From: Yeosuana marina
GTDB lineage: Bacteria > Bacteroidota > Bacteroidia > Flavobacteriales > Flavobacteriaceae
Assembly: GCF_011762485.1 (NCBI RefSeq)
Contig: NZ_JAAKGI010000003.1
Span: forward strand, 1 to 64,000
Reading direction: 5' to 3'
Length of the DNA stretch: 64,000 nucleotides
Of the stretch, positions 51,804-62,160 are shown piece after piece; position 1 is the first letter of the stretch, and every line of letters starts with the position of its first letter. The position numbers and the translations under genes are program-made. The notes beneath the pieces are model-generated. The model saw only the letters and a list, made by a program, of their open reading frames with translations, was not told the DNA's origin and did not search any database.

Positions 51804-54293
51804 ATGATAATTAAAAAGCAGTTGCTTTCAATAGCCTTAATCCTAATGTGCTCAAACATTTGCCCACAATCAAATGAGAATAGAGATATTAAAACGAATC
51901 TGATAATGCCCTTATTAAAGATTGCAGAACAGTTACCAACTGAAAGTATTTATTTGCAAACGGACAAGGATATTTACGAAACAGAAGAGGATATTTGGTT
52001 TGGAGCCACTATACTCAATTCACAAAGTTTAGAGCACCAAAGTATTAGTGAGATTTTTTATTTTGATGTATTGGATGAAAATAAATCTACTGTTTTTTCG
52101 GAAAAATATCCAATCGAAAACGGAGTTGTTAACGGTCATTTTTACTTATCAGACACGATATCTCCTGGCAATTATATTCTAACAGGTTATACCAAAAATT
52201 CAATAAATAATTCAGTCAAAAATTACAATACGTATAAGCCAATTAAGATTAAAAAAACAATTATTCCTAAGATTTTAGCAACCTATGATTTGGTAAAAAA
52301 ATCTGAAGAAGAATTCAATTTAAAATTAAGTGTATTAAGGCGTTCTGGTATTGAGTCTGGAATTATAAAACTAAAATTGAAAGCATTTAACGGATATAGA
52401 AATACAATTTTAGAAAAATCCGAGACTGATTCTCTGGGTAACTCGATATTATCTTTTAAGCTTTACAAGGATAAAATTTATTCAAATTTCATCTTAGAAG
52501 CTAAAACAGGAGATAAGGTTATTGAAAATATCCCATTAAACCTAGATTACAGGAAAGACAGTTTAAATGTTTCATTCTTTCCGGAAGGCGGAAACCTTTT
52601 GGCAAATGTCAATCAAAAAGTTGGATTTGAAATTACGTCATCCCATTTGAAAGGGGCCAAATATACGTGTCTGCTTTATGAAAATAACAGAATTATTGAC
52701 ACTTTAAAAACTAATGATGACGGTTTAGGGAGCTTGAATTTAATACCGAAATTAGAAAATGACTATTCACTGAAGGTCCTTCACACCAATGAATTATTTT
52801 CTCTGCCAAATCCTCTTCAATATGGAATCACATTGCATTTTTTAGGTGAAGTGAATGAAAAATATAAATTTAACATCATTAAAAATAGGAAAGTAAGTGG
52901 CGAAGAAAATATATATGTTCGTGTTCAGTCCAAGGGCACGGTCAAATGGATGTCTAAAGGTAAATTAAAGAATAAGAATACAATTTTTTACGTGCCAAAG
53001 AATAGATTAAGCTCAGAAATCACTGAGATTTCAGTATTTGATAAAAACTTTAATTCCATTAGTTCAAGACTGTTTTTTCCAAATATTGAAAATCGACTTA
53101 AAATAAAAATTTTAAATGATATAGATAGAACATATCCTACCAAATCAAATTTAAAATTAAGACTTCAAATTTTAGATAAGGACAATAATCCAGTAAAAGG
53201 TAAGATAAATGTATCCGTTTACGATAAGCTTTTTTGTAACCCAATTGATGGACAATCAATGGAATCATTTTTTAAAATTAATAATGAAATTTTTTCAAAT
53301 CTCAAGTATTCTCATAAATATTTAAATAGCAATGAAAATATAGATTTGTTATTGCTTACTACCGAAACAACTAATTATAAATGGAATCAAGAGGAAAGAA
53401 AGACAAATAAAAGTGAATTATTAATAAAGGAAAGCACCTATTGTAAAGTTTTGAAAAAAGATAAAAATGGAAAACTATCTATTGCAGGTAAGGTAGGAAT
53501 TATTATTCTTTCTGCTCAAGGGCTCTTCAATGCAGAAACGGACTCTGTAGGAAATTTTTTTATAGATGCCACATTTTTAAAACAATTCAGGGGCGAACAA
53601 ATCTTCATAAAAACCCAAGATGAAAATATGGTAATAAAAATATTGAATAAAAATAATCAAGATTTTCCAAGTTCTCTGTTAACGACTAACCATTTCATTT
53701 TCTCGGACATTAAGAAGGGAAGCGATTCAATACAGATAAAGAAGAAGATTCAAAGTTATAGTCTTAACTCTATGAATTTATTGGATGAGGTTGTTATTGA
53801 TGGAAAATCAGGTAGAAAACCAAAATATCTGTCCTCTGAATTAACATATTTAGGATATGATGGAGATTATGTCTGCGAAGAATATGATGTTCTCAATTGT
53901 GAAAATCATAAATTTGGTTACAAACCAAAGCCCTATGAGTATTATTACGTAAAAGAAAGTGCTATGAGTTATGTCAAAAAACAATACATACCAACTGGCT
54001 TGACTACAAAGGGTAATAATCCTTATGAATTAAATAATTACATAGTAATCAACTCATTCTATCCTCACAAGGAATTTGAATTATCTATGCATAGCGATAA
54101 AAATGAAAATTGGGAACCTGACTATAGAAAGACACTATTTTGGAAAACCAATATTCAAACGGATGATAACGGAATCATTACCTTAGATTACTCTACTTCA
54201 GATATTAGAGGAGAGTTTATTTGTGAAATCGATGCATTTTCTTCTAACAAAGGTCTTTTCGGATATAATTCTTTTGGGTTTTTTGTATTCTAA
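51804..54293 (+). CDS. Large secreted MG2-type beta-domain protein
   Basis: 829 residues. The signal ends CSNICPQS. EQLPTESIYLQTDKDIYETE and EDIWFGATIL is the MG2-like start of alpha-2-macroglobulin-related surface proteins of Bacteroidetes. A chain of beta-sandwich repeats follows, a plug-like phrase LDEVVIDGKSGRKP near residue 660, and a typical end: KENWEPDYRKTLFWKT-like, NIQTDDNGIITLDYSTSDIRG, with terminal F. These proteins are thought to sit on the outer membrane with a TonB-type partner; here the preceding barrel gene (50298) is dead. No thioester motif is visible. Confidence 0.75.
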   Translation: MIIKKQLLSIALILMCSNICPQSNENRDIKTNLIMPLLKIAEQLPTESIYLQTDKDIYETEEDIWFGATILNSQSLEHQSISEIFYFDVLDENKSTVFSEKYPIENGVVNGHFYLSDTISPGNYILTGYTKNSINNSVKNYNTYKPIKIKKTIIPKILATYDLVKKSEEEFNLKLSVLRRSGIESGIIKLKLKAFNGYRNTILEKSETDSLGNSILSFKLYKDKIYSNFILEAKTGDKVIENIPLNLDYRKDSLNVSFFPEGGNLLANVNQKVGFEITSSHLKGAKYTCLLYENNRIIDTLKTNDDGLGSLNLIPKLENDYSLKVLHTNELFSLPNPLQYGITLHFLGEVNEKYKFNIIKNRKVSGEENIYVRVQSKGTVKWMSKGKLKNKNTIFYVPKNRLSSEITEISVFDKNFNSISSRLFFPNIENRLKIKILNDIDRTYPTKSNLKLRLQILDKDNNPVKGKINVSVYDKLFCNPIDGQSMESFFKINNEIFSNLKYSHKYLNSNENIDLLLLTTETTNYKWNQEERKTNKSELLIKESTYCKVLKKDKNGKLSIAGKVGIIILSAQGLFNAETDSVGNFFIDATFLKQFRGEQIFIKTQDENMVIKILNKNNQDFPSSLLTTNHFIFSDIKKGSDSIQIKKKIQSYSLNSMNLLDEVVIDGKSGRKPKYLSSELTYLGYDGDYVCEEYDVLNCENHKFGYKPKPYEYYYVKESAMSYVKKQYIPTGLTTKGNNPYELNNYIVINSFYPHKEFELSMHSDKNENWEPDYRKTLFWKTNIQTDDNGIITLDYSTSDIRGEFICEIDAFSSNKGLFGYNSFGFFVF

Positions 54294-54413
54294 AACATTG
54301 TCCATTTAAGAAGTATCAAGGGATTTATTTCAAACATAAATATGATTATTATGAGTTTATTTTTTTGAGTTAATAATAGTTTTGACTTTAACTCTTAATA
54401 AGATTATTATGAA

Positions 54414-55192
54414 AAGAATTATGTTAGTATTCTTTTTATCGGTACTTATATTTAATGTAATTTATGTAGATTTTAATTCACATGAAGCATAGATACATTG
54501 AAAACAAATTTTTTCTAGTATGATAGCATATTCAACTTTTGTACTTTCATTTTTTTGATATTCCTATTTAAAGAATTTCTGAAAAATCAAAAGCTGTTAT
54601 TATAACTTAACACTGAAAATCGAAAAACACTATTAATGGTTCTAAATCCTCAAATTAACTCACACTTTCTATGCCATATGTTCAATATGATTTATAGCAA
54701 TACCATTTCTGAAAGCGAAAATATGCCTCAGCTAATTTTAAAACTAGCAGACATTTTTAGATATACTACTAATAAAAATCAATAAAATAATTTAATAACT
54801 TAAGAAATTGAATATATCAAATTAAATTGAACTTCAACAAGAACGACTTATTAAAAAAGTAAAATTAATATGGAGTTTTAAGCATGATAATGATAGTTAT
54901 AAAATAACATCTCTGTTTTTTATTATATTTATAGAAATGGCTTTGAGTTTAAAAGTCAATTATAGGGTTACGGTCATGAGATTAAAATATTTTTGTTTGT
55001 AAAAGATAATTTGCTACAGTTTTTCTGTAATAACCTTTAACTGAAATTCATAAACTAAAAGAAGAATATTGCCAGAAAAGGAATTGGTATAAACACCACA
55101 ATAATGAGATTGGATTTAATCTATAATGATAAGTATAGTTTACAAATAAAGGACTCAGGTATTTATTACAACGTATATTTAAAGTTTTATTT
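54414..55192 (+). pseudogene. Decayed LytS-type sensor histidine kinase
   Basis: Scattered in several frames with many stops are the landmarks of a LytS/YehU-type kinase in order: an N-terminal membrane start (MKRIMLVFFLSVLIFNVIYV), the phospho-acceptor box VLNPQINSHFLCHMFNMIYS (about 54642-54701), ADIFRYTTN, ELQQERLIKKVKLIWSF, YKITSLFFIIFIEMALS (N box, normally PPLLLIPFVENAFKHG) and the last box MRLDLIYNDKYSLQIKDSG. The acceptor His is still readable, but the kinase cannot be made. Confidence 0.7.
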
Positions 55193-55530
55193 ATGATTGA
55201 ATGTATCATTTTAGAGGACGAAATATTCACATAAAAATACTTTTGTATTATATACATGAAGTCAAGAACTGGTTTGTATTGGTGTTTATGAATCAGGCTT
55301 GGAAATACCTACTGTAATTATCAATAAGAAAGAATCTTTTTAGATATCGTTTCGTAAAATGAGAGGTTTTGATTTTATAGTCCCTTAAAGAGCAACCCAA
55401 ATGGTATAATTTCATCTGCCTACGCTAACTATGCCCTTGAGTCTAACTAACTTCATGTTATTGACTATCTTTTAGAGCCATTTTTGTTTAACCGTTTTTT
55501 AAACGCTATCAAGAGGTTTTTGTAAATATC
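55193..55530 (+). pseudogene. Decayed LytTR-type response regulator
   Basis: It begins MIECIILEDEIFT, the usual start of a receiver domain, then breaks. ERIFLDI (phospho-acceptor strand) and, in one frame, ISSAYANYALESN, a stop, LHVIDYLLEPFLFNRFLNAI identify the receiver end of LytTR regulators (normally FTTAYxEYALESFxLxVxDYLLKPF). The LytTR DNA-binding part is gone. It directly follows the dead kinase, as in live lytS-lytR pairs. The remaining ~300 bp to 55845 hold nothing I recognise. Confidence 0.7.
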
Positions 55531-55845
55531 AATACTAACCATAAGAATACAAGAAATTTAGTACACGTTTTATATATTTAGATAAAACCTTTCATAATTT
55601 ATTTACCCTAGTTAATATTTTATCAAATAATTACTGTAATTAATGTGTTTGACTATATTTGTATTAGTTAGATTATACTATTTTTAATGGTTTAATTTTA
55701 TATCATCAATCAATCATCATTATTATGTTTTATAATAAATTTTTTAAAGATATTTTTTCAAAAACTGAACTGAAAGGTATTTGCTGTAATTTGACTTCTG
55801 AATCACTATTTTATTTTTTTTTCGCTCAAAATAAATCAAAATAAA

Positions 55846-56256
55846 ATGTTAATTGATTTTGTTTTAATTTATGGCATGATTGTTTGTTTAATAGTCATCT
55901 TTTTGATTTTGAAAAAAAAGGAGTTTTCAATGTATCTTTTGCTGCCTTTTATTTTTTACAGTTTGTTCGGGATTCTATGTTATTACTCTTACTGCCAGCA
56001 AATTAATTGGTTAAATACAATTACTTTATGTTTATGTGTTGGTTTAGGTTTTTATGCGAGTTCCATCATTTATCTATTTGTTAAGAGTTTACTTTTTCAA
56101 AAGAAAAACATTAAAAATGAAATTGTAATCCATTTAATTGTTTTTCGTGTCTTATGGATATCTTATATTATGCCATATAGAGTCAGCACTTTTTTTAATG
56201 ACTTTTCTTTATTTAAGAAAGTAAAGTTTTTGAACTGGACATTTAAATTAATTTAA
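55846..56256 (+). pseudogene. Truncated N-terminal half of a 7TM-AraC regulator
   Basis: 136 residues, all membrane-like. It aligns along its whole length with the first half of the next gene: MLIDFVLIYGMIVCLIVIFL against MLVNFIYIFGMSVILILLLF and QQINWLNTITLCLCVGLGFY against NQINWLGTIGMLFSYGYGYI. The frame ends after about four helices with no DNA-binding part and the intact copy starts 4 bp later, so it is a truncated tandem duplicate. A small functional membrane protein cannot be excluded. Confidence 0.65.
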
Positions 56257-56259
56257 ATC

Positions 56260-57390
56260 ATGTTGGTCAATTTCATTTATATTTTTGGGATGTCTGTTAT
56301 TTTGATTTTGTTACTATTTGTTTTTAAGTCTCAAAAAGGAATACCACAAAAAATTTTAATGGTTATTTTAATTATATCTTTTTTCTTTATAATTCAATCT
56401 TATGCATATGTAAATCAAATTAATTGGCTAGGAACAATTGGAATGTTGTTTAGTTATGGTTATGGATATATCTTTGGGCCTTTAATTTATTTCTACATTC
56501 AATCTATTTTGAATTTAGAGAGGTTTTTGCTTAAAAACCTTTTTAGGCATTTAATTCCTTACTTTATTGTTTGGGTAATTTTTGTTCTACCTTTTGCAAT
56601 TAATAATCTTTATAAAGATTTTTCAAAGTTAGATGAGTTCTATGGATTCTCAGCAATAAAAGTATATGCTTTTTTCTATGTTATTAACCATATTTATTTT
56701 AGTATTTATTTTATAATTTCTTTGAGGTTAATAAGTAAAATGAGAAAAGCAAATAGGGATTTTTATTCTTCAAACATAAATAATTTAGAATGGCTAAAAA
56801 AACTATTAATAGGAATTGAAATTGTTGTAATATTGGATCTTATTTTCGCATTTTTGTCATGCTTTTATAATCCTCTGATCCAAGTGAGATTGGAATTTGT
56901 AATTTTTTTGCAAACTTTACTGATTATCCTTTTTTGTTTTTTATCATATCGCGGTATTTTTCAGTCTCGTATTTTTTTGCCTACGATAATTTCAGATAGT
57001 TATTCTCAAACGGAAAAAGCACAAATTTCTATTTTTAATTTTGAGGAAATTACTAGAATGAAGGCTGAAATAGAGTGCTTAATGAAAGATAAAATGTTAT
57101 ACAAAAATCCTAATCTAAGCTTAAGAGATGTAGCAATTGAATTAGAAATTTCTAATCAAAAGTTAACTAACTTTATTAATCAAAATTTAAAAACAAATTT
57201 TCAGAGTTTAATAAATTCTTATAGAATCAAAGAGTTTAAAAACCGAATTGAAAAAAGAGATTCCGAGAAGTATACACTTTTGTCTATAGCCATTGATTGT
57301 GGTTTTAATTCAAAATCTAGTTTTAATAGAATTTTTAAGCAATTAGAAGGTTGCACTCCAACTCAATATTTAAAAAGCCTGAATAGTTAG
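56260..57390 (+). CDS. AraC-family regulator with N-terminal membrane domain
   Basis: 376 residues: seven hydrophobic segments in the first ~240 residues and an AraC domain (about 270-374) ending AIDCGFNSKSSFNRIFKQLE and GCTPTQYLKSL. Same build as 2014 and 46130 but only distantly alike in the membrane part. It has no obvious target operon: downstream is a 780-bp gap, then an orphan secreted protein. Confidence 0.85.
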   Translation: MLVNFIYIFGMSVILILLLFVFKSQKGIPQKILMVILIISFFFIIQSYAYVNQINWLGTIGMLFSYGYGYIFGPLIYFYIQSILNLERFLLKNLFRHLIPYFIVWVIFVLPFAINNLYKDFSKLDEFYGFSAIKVYAFFYVINHIYFSIYFIISLRLISKMRKANRDFYSSNINNLEWLKKLLIGIEIVVILDLIFAFLSCFYNPLIQVRLEFVIFLQTLLIILFCFLSYRGIFQSRIFLPTIISDSYSQTEKAQISIFNFEEITRMKAEIECLMKDKMLYKNPNLSLRDVAIELEISNQKLTNFINQNLKTNFQSLINSYRIKEFKNRIEKRDSEKYTLLSIAIDCGFNSKSSFNRIFKQLEGCTPTQYLKSLNS

Positions 57391-58171
57391 TCAATTTTAT
57401 TTATCCTAATATACACACGGAAGATAGACTTCATCAGCATTGCATATGCTCTATTATTTCTACTAAAATTTCGGTCAATAGTCTGAGACCTAAGTATTGA
57501 TTTTAAGTTTTTGAAAAATAAAGTACATGATCCTGTCAAAATTCAGCATCTATGTAAAAGGAAGTGGTCGTGTATATTTAATGTTCTTCAAAACACAGGG
57601 ATATAAGTACTCAATATGTAGGAAAGCCTAAGTTATACATTGGCACAGACATTAATAAGCGAATTTGGAAGGTTGATTGTTCCACATCTTTGTTTTGCGG
57701 CATTTTATATCACTGAATTATTTTGAAACCTCGTGTATCTTGTAAATAAAAGAATTTCGTAACAAGGTTTGGATTTGTTTTTTTATGATGCTTTAAGAAA
57801 TAAAATAGCAGAGATAATAGTATAAAATACAGATATAACGAATTTGAAACAATTATGACTTAACCTTAAATGCAGTTATTCCAAATCAAAATGTCCAAAA
57901 TGAATTTAATCAAGAATTTTATAAAATCAGAAAAGTAAAACTGGTCTTAGAGAGTTTTTCCAATTAAGATGAAAAGCCAAGTAAAATCTTGAAAGAATAG
58001 GTAAATAAATGTAGGGGTTATCCAGTTTTAGGTTTAATTTAATTTATTTTACACCTTAATTGAGTGTTGGGTATCTAATAATGCTTATTAGGTGTTGGCT
58101 TTAATGTTAGAGCAGCCTCTGAGTTAATTATTGTAAATATAATTGTGTAATTTAAAAGTTGATAAATTAGG
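57391..58171 (+). other. 781-bp gap with a possible tyrosine-recombinase remnant
   Basis: Stops break all frames. Short phrases in changing frames, KFSIYVKGSGRVYLMFF then PKLYIGTDINKRIWKVD (about 57538-57675), look like the N-terminal arm-binding domain of Bacteroidetes phage-type integrases (YxTGxxIxxxxWN). Further on LNAVIPNQNVQNEFNQEFYK may belong to the same domain. No catalytic domain follows. The rest holds nothing recognisable. Low-confidence reading. Confidence 0.3.
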
Positions 58172-59431
58172 ATGTTAAAAAAAAAAGGTCTTTTTCTTTT
58201 CATATTTTATTTATTGCAAATTCAACATAGTGAAGCTCAATTACCGTATAGTAAAACGGTAAAGTATAATAAAAAGTCTGAAGGAAAAGTTATTGCTAAA
58301 ATGTTAGACGACTTGGGTTATAAATACTATTGGGTTACTGATAGTTTAATGAATGATGAATTAAATTCTAATTTTCACACAGGAAAACTACCCAGATTAT
58401 TATTAAAAGATGTTTACGTAATATCTGAAAATATTATTAATTCTATTTCAAATAAACAGAAGCAATCAAAACTTAAAAAAGTAAATATTTCATTTAATGA
58501 AATAAGAAAAAATACATTGTTAAACTTAAAAGAAGCAAGTAATATATTAATCAATAATAAAGAAGCTCTACTTTTTTTAAATTGGAATGATTTTCTCAGC
58601 TCTATTGCTTATGCACATGCATATTGTGACCAAATTATTTTATTTAGAAATGCTCACGGAAATACGGTTAAACGAAACGACAAATTTATAAAAAATAAGC
58701 AAAAAGACTCTAAAGTTTTTAATGAAAGTTTGGGAGCCGATGGCTTAACCAATGACCAATGGATGATGCTGACATATGGAGGTGGTGGAGCAGGCGCTCA
58801 AGATCGAATGAGGACCAAGGCTAGGCAAAATTATAATACTCTTATAAAGCTAAAAAAGAAAGAAGTAGTTTCAATTGAGGTTGGAGATCTAGAAATAATT
58901 AGGACAAATTCTAATATGATAGAGGGCGTCAATTATAAGCATTCTAATATCCCGCCTAAACAATTATCTTTTTTATATAGTAATGACGACGACTTGGTAA
59001 AAGGACTTGTTGACTGGGTTATTTATATAAATTCAGGATACTCTGTTAAATTGTCAGACATTTTTAGAGTTGGTTTAGATGATAGTATTTTTATTGATGC
59101 TAGTATAAATAAGTTGTTCGTTGATGACAAGTATAGAGTTATATCCGATAAAAATAAAAATACGGTGATTTTAGAATTTTCTGATAGTCATTTTGATAAA
59201 ACTAAATTTTCTGATATTAGAATTACAAAAGTAATTATCAATCACTCTTTAATTAGATTTTTTGCAGAAACAAATCAATTTAATGACGTAAGGAAAAAAG
59301 GGGAAAAAATAATAGCCGTTTTAAGAAATATAGAAGGAAATTTATTGAATAGAATAAACTTCAATATAGACCAAACAAGAGAGGGCTTAAATGAGTATGA
59401 CGATACTATAATGAATCTTAGTAAATATTAA
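58172..59431 (+). CDS. Secreted protein of unknown function
   Basis: 419 residues. Signal ends HSEAQLP. The middle has NWNDFLSSIAYAHAYCDQII, a helical stretch with H and C, then DQWMMLTYGGGGAGAQDRMR with a G-G-G-G-A-G-A loop, followed by a strand-rich C-terminal part. A DinB-like or other four-helix metal fold is conceivable for the His-bearing helices, but no motif is convincing. It stands alone between an integrase-like remnant and an IS3 remnant and may have arrived with them. Confidence 0.65.
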   Translation: MLKKKGLFLFIFYLLQIQHSEAQLPYSKTVKYNKKSEGKVIAKMLDDLGYKYYWVTDSLMNDELNSNFHTGKLPRLLLKDVYVISENIINSISNKQKQSKLKKVNISFNEIRKNTLLNLKEASNILINNKEALLFLNWNDFLSSIAYAHAYCDQIILFRNAHGNTVKRNDKFIKNKQKDSKVFNESLGADGLTNDQWMMLTYGGGGAGAQDRMRTKARQNYNTLIKLKKKEVVSIEVGDLEIIRTNSNMIEGVNYKHSNIPPKQLSFLYSNDDDLVKGLVDWVIYINSGYSVKLSDIFRVGLDDSIFIDASINKLFVDDKYRVISDKNKNTVILEFSDSHFDKTKFSDIRITKVIINHSLIRFFAETNQFNDVRKKGEKIIAVLRNIEGNLLNRINFNIDQTREGLNEYDDTIMNLSKY

Positions 59432-59467
59432 AATTTCAGTAAAATTATAAGTTGGTTTCATTTCAAT

Positions 59468-59802
59468 TGTAGGCTTCCCTAAAAACAGGACAGTTAATAA
59501 TTCGAATTTACTAACTTTAAATTCAAACTGTCATAATGAAAAACAGCAAATTTAGCGAGAGTCAGATTATCAAGGCACTCAAGGAAAATGAACAAGGAAG
59601 ATCCGTAGGTGATCTATCGAGAGAATTAGGAATAGACAAAAGTACGTTCTACTACTGGCGCAAGAAGTATGGTGGCATGGAACAGCAGCAACTTAAACGG
59701 TTAAAAGAGCTTGAAGACGAGAACAACAGGCTCAAACAGACGTCTGCCGATGTAAGCCTAGATAACAGGGTGCTAAAATACGTATCGTCAAAAAAGTTCT
59801 AA
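59468..59802 (+). mobile_element. IS3-family insertion sequence remnant (left end plus orfA)
   Basis: TGTAGGCTTCCC followed by AAAAACAGGACAG (59468-59492) has the form of an IS3-group left terminal repeat starting TG, and orfA starts 44 bp later. orfB and the right end are missing: the DNA after orfA passes directly into an unrelated broken ORF. The inverted repeat cannot be confirmed without a right copy. Confidence 0.55.
59536..59802 (+). CDS. IS3-family transposase OrfA
   Basis: 88 residues: helix-turn-helix SESQIIKALKENEQGRSVGD, GIDKSTFYYWRKKYGGM and a leucine zipper helix (LKRLKELEDENNRLKQ) ending SLDNRVLKYVSSKKF, the full normal length of OrfA in this group. In an intact IS3 element a -1 frameshift joins it to OrfB, the DDE enzyme, which is absent. 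It therefore cannot transpose alone and may only act as a DNA-binding fragment. GC content is higher than its neighbours, indicating a different origin. Confidence 0.85.
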   Translation: MKNSKFSESQIIKALKENEQGRSVGDLSRELGIDKSTFYYWRKKYGGMEQQQLKRLKELEDENNRLKQTSADVSLDNRVLKYVSSKKF

Positions 59803-59824
59803 AATAGCAGATTTTTTTATATTT

Positions 59825-60232
59825 ATGTCTATCGCTAAACCGATTTCACAATTTAGACAACACTTTTGTTGGAGTATTATGGGTGGAGAACTGAAAGTAC
59901 TTGAGAACATAATAGATGCTCAATGGTTTTCAATTAGTAAGGCAATTAAAATGATGTCATTGCTAGACACAAAAGCACCACTAGTTATTAGAGATATGAC
60001 AAAACAATTATTATATTATCCTGAAATAATTTAGGGAGGATCATTCCTTTTAAGGAAAGATGAAGAAAAATTCTTATTTAATACCATCATGGACATCAAT
60101 ATTAGCAATATCAAGAATATAATTGCACCAAAACACGTTCTATATCCTGAAGCAACCGAAACGGAACAAATTAAAAGTGCAAGAAAAAGATATGGCGTTT
60201 GGAATTCAATAAAATTCTGCGGGCAATATTAA
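59825..60232 (+). pseudogene. Unrecognised broken ORF after the IS3 remnant
   Basis: A first part of 69 codons ending LLYYPEII reaches a TAG (60032), then the same frame continues GGSFLLRKDEEKFLFNTIMD, APKHVLYPEATETEQIKSAR, to a TAA at 60230. The two halves read as one hydrophilic protein of about 135 residues split by an amber codon. No family is recognised. It may be host DNA interrupted when the IS3 copy was deleted. Confidence 0.4.
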
Positions 60233-60342
60233 GTTAGAGATTTAAAAGCCAATGAAAAAAAATTAAAAACACAGCACGACTTTATTGAATCGAACTTTTA
60301 AACTAATAAATGATGCATTGTTAAGAAAAAATTAATAAAACT

Positions 60343-62043
60343 ATGAAATTTTGTCTCTTGCTCTTTTTTCTATTTTTATTTCAAAATGTTACTTTTTCTC
60401 AAAAAAAAGAGGGTGAAAGAAACTATTTAATTGATTCAATTTTCAAATATTCAGAAATAGATAGTACAAAAACTAAATACTTTATTGATAAATTTATTTT
60501 TGAATCTAAAAGAGATAACAATCCTAAAAATCTTTTCGTAGCGTATCATTTTTTAGTGGTTTATTATTATAAATATGATGACACATTAAAAGTGATAGAA
60601 AACACAGATAGACTCTTTGCTGTGGCCAAAAAGAACAATTTAAAGATTGAATTACTAAAGGGGTATCACCTGAAAAATAGTAATTTAAAAATGACGCATG
60701 GGCTTGACGATCCCAAAATATTCAATAATATTTATGAAGCCTTAAAAATTGCCAAAGAAATTAAGAGTGATGTCTGGGAGTGTAAGTTTAATCAAGATAT
60801 AGCGGATTATTATGTTGTTATTGGGGAATTGGATAAAGCAGTTTTTTATTACAAAAAGAATTTATCAATACTCAAAAATCTCACTAATACAAGGGAATAT
60901 AAAAAGTTTAAAATATGGGGTAGCAATTTAGAGAACACGTATTTGGGTCTAACGGAAATTTATATCCGATTAAAAAAAATAGATTCAGCTAAACTTTATA
61001 ATACATATGCTAAAACTGTTTTAGATACCACCAAAGATGCTGGTTATAAACAATCGTATAAATTCATGAATAAAATTTATGAATTAGAAATCAATTTGCT
61101 TGAAAATAACCCTGATTTAGCTCAAGAACATTTCAAAGAAGCATTCGAATTAACACCAGAATACTATAAGCAGCCAACAAAGGATTTTTGGAAAAATTAT
61201 TATTCAGGAATGATAAGTTATCATAAGGGGAATTTTGAACAAGCTATCGCCTTTTTTGAAACACTTGATACTGTTAAAATACAATCTTATGAACGTACAG
61301 GAATTTTTTATAACGATCTGTACAAAATGCTTTATAAGTCCTACTTAAAGACAAACAACTTAAAAGAGGCGGATTATTATTTTGAAAAACACTTGGCTTC
61401 CCTTAAAGGGCAAATGGATATAAATAATACTATCAATTCTAATTTTAAGAAGACTGAAATTGATGATTATAATCAAGAGGTAAAAATGCTGAAAAAGGAA
61501 AGGTTAAAGCATCTGCTTACACTATTTATAACTGCTGTTGTAGCCTTGTTTATTATTTTCTTTCTTTCTATGCGGTTTAGGAGAAAACAAAAGGAGGATC
61601 TTGAGAAATTAAAGAAACTTGTAGAAAGAATTTCTAAAAACGAGGAAATAATAGCGAAGCCAAAAAATCTTTCTTTAGATATTAGTGATCTTGAGGTTAA
61701 AAGAATAGTAGATAAGTTAACAGAGCTAGAGAACAAAAAATACTATTTAAAAATGGACTGTACCGTTTCTAATCTTGCTAAGAAAATTAAAACAAATACT
61801 ACCTATTTATCTAAAATTATCAATTCTTATTATCAAAAAAACTTCACAAATTATATTAATGATTTAAGGATAGATTTTGTGCTTGATCGATTAAAAGAAG
61901 ATAATCTGTTTAGAAAATACTCTATACAATCTATTGCTAACGAGGTTGGTTTTAAAAGTAAAGAATCTTTTAATTCTGCTTTTAAAAAACGTGTCGGAAT
62001 GCTTCCTTCAAAATTAATTAAAGAATTAGATAAAAGCTTGTAA
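60343..62043 (+). CDS. TPR sensor - transmembrane - AraC regulator
   Basis: 566 residues. A signal peptide (ends TFSQ), a periplasmic helical repeat region of TPR type (about 30-370; YHLKNSNLKMT, FEQAIAFFETLDTV), one membrane helix (about 389-408, LLTLFITAVVALFIIFFLSM), a coiled linker and a C-terminal AraC domain (about 455-560; EVGFKSKESFNSAFKKRVGM). This one-chain transmembrane regulator type is common in Flavobacteriia. It may sense a periplasmic protein or peptide. Target unknown. Confidence 0.85.
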   Translation: MKFCLLLFFLFLFQNVTFSQKKEGERNYLIDSIFKYSEIDSTKTKYFIDKFIFESKRDNNPKNLFVAYHFLVVYYYKYDDTLKVIENTDRLFAVAKKNNLKIELLKGYHLKNSNLKMTHGLDDPKIFNNIYEALKIAKEIKSDVWECKFNQDIADYYVVIGELDKAVFYYKKNLSILKNLTNTREYKKFKIWGSNLENTYLGLTEIYIRLKKIDSAKLYNTYAKTVLDTTKDAGYKQSYKFMNKIYELEINLLENNPDLAQEHFKEAFELTPEYYKQPTKDFWKNYYSGMISYHKGNFEQAIAFFETLDTVKIQSYERTGIFYNDLYKMLYKSYLKTNNLKEADYYFEKHLASLKGQMDINNTINSNFKKTEIDDYNQEVKMLKKERLKHLLTLFITAVVALFIIFFLSMRFRRKQKEDLEKLKKLVERISKNEEIIAKPKNLSLDISDLEVKRIVDKLTELENKKYYLKMDCTVSNLAKKIKTNTTYLSKIINSYYQKNFTNYINDLRIDFVLDRLKEDNLFRKYSIQSIANEVGFKSKESFNSAFKKRVGMLPSKLIKELDKSL

Positions 62044-62160
62044 GAAAAAATATGAAAACCATTTTAATTTTGTTGTCTATATTAAAAAAGCCAAAATTAA
62101 GACAAATATGATTACTTATAAATTTATCTAGTTTTTATGGGGAACTTCATTTTATATCTA

